Made by a program: the position numbers and the translations under genes. 64,000 nt of DNA, from NCBI RefSeq assembly GCF_000002425.4, contig NC_037269.1, positions 13,706,709 to 13,770,708 on the forward strand, written 5' to 3'. Of the stretch, positions 60,721-64,000 are shown piece by piece (within the stretch, counting starts at the first letter, position 1; every line of letters begins with the position of its first letter). This stretch comes from Physcomitrium patens. Its lineage: Eukaryota > Streptophyta > Bryopsida > Funariales > Funariaceae. The notes under the pieces were generated by a model. That model ran no database searches, was not told the origin of the DNA, and saw nothing but the letters and a program-made list of their open reading frames with translations.

Positions 60721-61700
60721 TAAAGTATTAAAAAACTTATAAAATTTTGGAATAAGTTATAAATCTATTCTCAATTCTTCAAAAGTCAATATCCACAGTT
60801 TGTTTTCTTTCTATTTAGGTGATTGACAATAGTAATCAGTACAAAAATAAAATTAAAGGAAGATAATTTGTTATATGTAATTTCAAATAAAAAATTCTAA
60901 ACAAAAGAGTAGTCCACTCTTTGTAAGAAAAAAAATCAATATTTTAAAAAAATAGTATTTATGCACTTTTTTTTCAAGGTTAAAAAATAATTTTGGTACT
61001 ATAAAAATATTTCTTTAAATTTAGATATTCTAAGTATTTTGAAACCAGAATTTACTTAATATTATATTATTTTTATTTAAATTCTACATAAAGTAATTGT
61101 AGTCTTATATCTAATCCTCCAAAAGTTTTAATTTAAATAAATTAGCTTCTTGACCAATAAATAGGTTTATTCATTAAAAAAATACTTCCATCTAAATATA
61201 TATAGAATTTCTTAAAAGATAATTTAATAATTTAATATTTATTCAATATTACATAATAAAATAAATACATCAAAAAGTATACTCAATAATATTATTTTAA
61301 ATCTCCTATTGTTGTGTATTGGTAGTAATTGTTGTGTTATTAATTGTTACAAATGTCTTATAACTTATTGTATACAAACATTAAATAATACTTATGAAAT
61401 AACCATTCTACTATAATATTATTATTATTAATTTTTTTAATACTACAGTGCTAAAATAATTAATCGTTTTATTAAAATCTTTTACTTTCATACAACATAT
61501 GTTACAAAGCAATTAAGTACATTATTATTTAAATTGCCATTAGATTTGATGGTTCATTTACTGTTATTCTATTCCAATTTTCCACTGCTATTCTAAAACG
61601 AGTATCCAACAATCATATCCATTCTGAATGGAAACCCAAAGTCCAACAAATGACAATAAACATCCAAATAATGGAGCATGAGAACGCACTAAAAGACGTG
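60721..61700. other. AT-rich edge of the repeat nest
   Basis: No coding signal. Base composition changes abruptly at about 61.6-61.7 kb, where the proteasome gene's flank starts. Confidence 0.5.
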
Positions 61701-61950
61701 GCTTAAGGTGTTCAATCCTTCGATACCCGAGCGTGGGCGTCACTTCAAGGCCCTCCTCGGGACCGAGTCCTCCACCTTGAATGCCGGACCTATACCGGGT
61801 ATCTAGTAATGGGCTTGTGTCTAGAGACTAGAGAGCTGCAAGCGCCTAGGGTTCACCTTGAACACACGCACAGAGTGCGGGCTCTGATATTTCACTGTTT
61901 TGCTCAACTGTGCCGATCTGCGTCTTCCTCGCATCGCCGAATCCGTCACC
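61701..61950 (+). promoter_or_regulatory. Promoter/5' UTR region of the proteasome alpha-5 gene
   Basis: GC-richer 250 bp directly before the ATG. It carries TGGGCT (61808-61813) and CTAGGGTT (about 61845), which resemble site II and reverse telo-box elements of plant housekeeping genes. The transcription start is not determined. Confidence 0.4.
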
Positions 61951-64000
61951 ATGTTTCTTACCAGGTGCCGCAGCCAGCTTCCTCTCCTCTTCCTGTTTTT
62001 TTGCATCCAAAAATCGCACTCTTACATGCTGGGTTGGGTACATGTTGGGGGGCCCAGGGAGTAGTGGTGAGGGTGGCAGTCTTGATTGCCAATTCGGTTC
62101 CTGCGATTAGGTTTTCGTCTTTTGCTAGCAAGGATGTGTATGGCGCGGTTTTTGGAGTAAATTGTGAAGGATATGCGGGATGCATTTCTGCCATCTGTCG
62201 CATGCATGAAGTATGGGTTGATTGATTGTTCTTGTACTTTGTGGTTTTTTGTAGGAGTGAGTATGACAGAGGTGTCAATACGTTCTCGCCGGAGGGGCGT
62301 CTTTTCCAAGTGGAGTATGCTATTGAAGCTATCAAGGTACGAGAATTATCTGTGTTTAAATGTGCCGATCGAACTTGGACGCGCTCAAGCACTGCAGGCT
62401 TAACATGGGCATTACACGCGGAGACTGGCGGAATTGGCATATGGGCTCGTTGGCTGAGTCCAGATCAACGTGTATAATACTTGGAGATTTTTATTTTTCT
62501 TTTTTATTTTTCTTTTTTATTTTTATTTTTTTGGTAAGTTTAAGCTGGTGTTTTCTTGATTATTGTTCAATACTTGTAGTCTTTTTATCTGTATGGTATG
62601 ATTCCTATTGTGCTTCTCCATGAAGTTGAACCAGTAGCATAGTTTGACCTTCCGTGAGTTTCTACCGTTTATTGGTTATTTATTGGCAAGCATGTATACA
62701 GCTTGGTTCAACGGCAGTAGGATTGAAGACCAAGGAGGGTGTTGTCTTGGCTGTTGAGAAACGAATTACCTCAGTTTTACTGGTAGGTTTTAGAATTAAG
62801 CTTCTCACTCAATCTTTGTGGGTCAGGGTTTTGAATTGCTTTTCCAATGTTGGTTGTAGAGTAGATTCTGCAGCTATTTCATGTGAATGATACATATATT
62901 GCCCACCCTTCAGTACTAATTAGGTTTGTGGACGAGTTTGAATTATTACTCTACGTTGTGTGGTTCTTTAGTGGATGCGTTCTGCCTTGATCTTGTGTTC
63001 TTTCATCTTATTGATGCGGTTAGAATTAGTCAACTCTTTTTGTCACCAACTCATAGATCGAGACATATTTTACAATTCATGGCTTGCAGGAACCCACCAG
63101 TGTCGAGAAGATCATGGAAATCGATGAGCATATTGGGTGTGCGATGAGCGGACTAACTGCGGATGCTCGCACGCTTGTTGAGCATGGGCGTGTGGAAACG
63201 CAGGTGATGTTTTGTTTTATTTTTGGTTTTGGTATGCTTTCTTCTGTTGGGATTAAACTGTGAATTCTAGAAATTTACTGCAACATGCTCTGTGTGCAAT
63301 ATTTTTTTTCCGAATAGCAAAGGTATCATGGTTAAGCAATCCGATACCCGAGATGTAGCTGAATAATTCGGATTAGTTTTTGAGGTGATCGGGGAGCTCA
63401 CATATATCTCATGTTTTACCTGCCAAACCTTGAACAATGTACAGTGTTGCAACCACTTTTATTAAATAATATCGTATTTTAAATTTTTTCTGTGGCAAGT
63501 CTCATTGACATTAGGTTTACCATGACCCTGCGTGTTTGGTGCTGCAGAATCACAGATTCTCCTACAATGAGCCAATGAGTGTAGAATCTACTACACAAGC
63601 TCTGTGCGATCTGGCTTTGCGCTTTGGAGAAGGCGATGAAGAATCAATGGTATCTGAACAAATTATTGAAACCTGGAATGAGTTCTACCATATATTTCTT
63701 TCTTAGGAATGATATTTGTACATGTGTCGTGGCTTGTGTTGAAGATTTATTAGTATCCTAAGGCTTTTGTTGTGTTCACTGTGTAGTCACGTCCTTTCGG
63801 AGTCTCACTGCTTATTGCTGGTCATGATGAAAGTGGACCATGCTTGTAAGTGACTCTCTTTCTCCTTTTGTGGTGTTTCTTGATCCTACTGCAATATGCT
63901 TGGATAGTTGCGCCGTCTTGGACGAAGTATGTGAACTTGCGGTTGCGATTCAGGTATCACACAGACCCATCTGGAACATTTTGGCAATGTGATGCTAAGG
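61951..64000 (+). CDS. PAE: 20S proteasome alpha-5 subunit, 3' end beyond window
   Basis: Seven exons join in frame with GT-AG introns: 61951-61964, 62255-62336, 62702-62782, 63090-63203, 63548-63649, 63787-63845 and 63954-64000 (open). They give about 166 of the roughly 237 residues usual for the family. The product starts [20 protein letters not shown] and has [12 protein letters not shown], the proteasome alpha N-terminal signature that gates the pore. It continues with [55 protein letters not shown] and [15 protein letters not shown], all typical of alpha-5 (PSMA5, plant PAE). It is a structural subunit of the outer ring of the 20S core, in nucleus and cytosol. The first exon encodes only four residues plus two bases. 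No break or odd residue at key positions is seen. Confidence 0.95.

Overview
This window is a eukaryotic, land-plant genome segment. Spliced genes sit at both ends and a dense nest of retrotransposons, mostly dead, fills the middle. The plant assignment rests on an RS2Z-type SR splicing factor (RRM plus two zinc knuckles, a plant-specific family), short GT-AG introns, plant-type LTR retroelements and a candidate initiator-tRNA-Met-like primer site. A moss or other non-seed plant is my guess from the overall look; the sequence does not prove it.

Layout. (1) 1-7.3 kb, minus strand: the first exons of a POT/SLC15-like peptide transporter with an in-frame TAG in exon 1, then a complete six-exon RS2Z splicing-factor gene (2563-5800) with a probable 5'-UTR intron. 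(2) 7.3-14.8 kb: no convincing gene; 9.3-12.6 kb is very AT-rich with microsatellites. (3) 14.8-16 kb, plus strand: an intronless gene for a 381-aa protein of four degenerate ubiquitin-like domains. (4) 18.4-23.57 kb: a structurally complete but non-autonomous LTR element on the minus strand, with gag and protease but no reverse transcriptase or integrase, bounded by short inverted termini and a target-site duplication. (5) 23.9-60.8 kb: a nest of copies of one Ty3/gypsy chromovirus family (called A to I here), inserted into each other in both orientations, with a Ty1/copia fragment, a non-coding repeat family (Y) and a 2.8-kb insert of unknown class. (6) 61.7-64 kb, plus strand: the 20S proteasome alpha-5 gene, seven exons seen, cut by the window end.

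The most notable signal is an extra ORF (ORF3, about 140 codons) in the chromovirus between the integrase chromodomain and the 3' LTR. It is recognisable at the same place in three independent copies (A plus strand, C and F minus strand), with identical length in A and F. I do not recognise its product. The insertion order can be read from target-site duplications and host continuity: A lies inside B, C inside repeat Y, F in unassigned sequence, and an unclassified element inside the LTR of H. Most stops and lost catalytic residues fit C-to-T or G-to-A change, as expected of long-methylated, silenced DNA.
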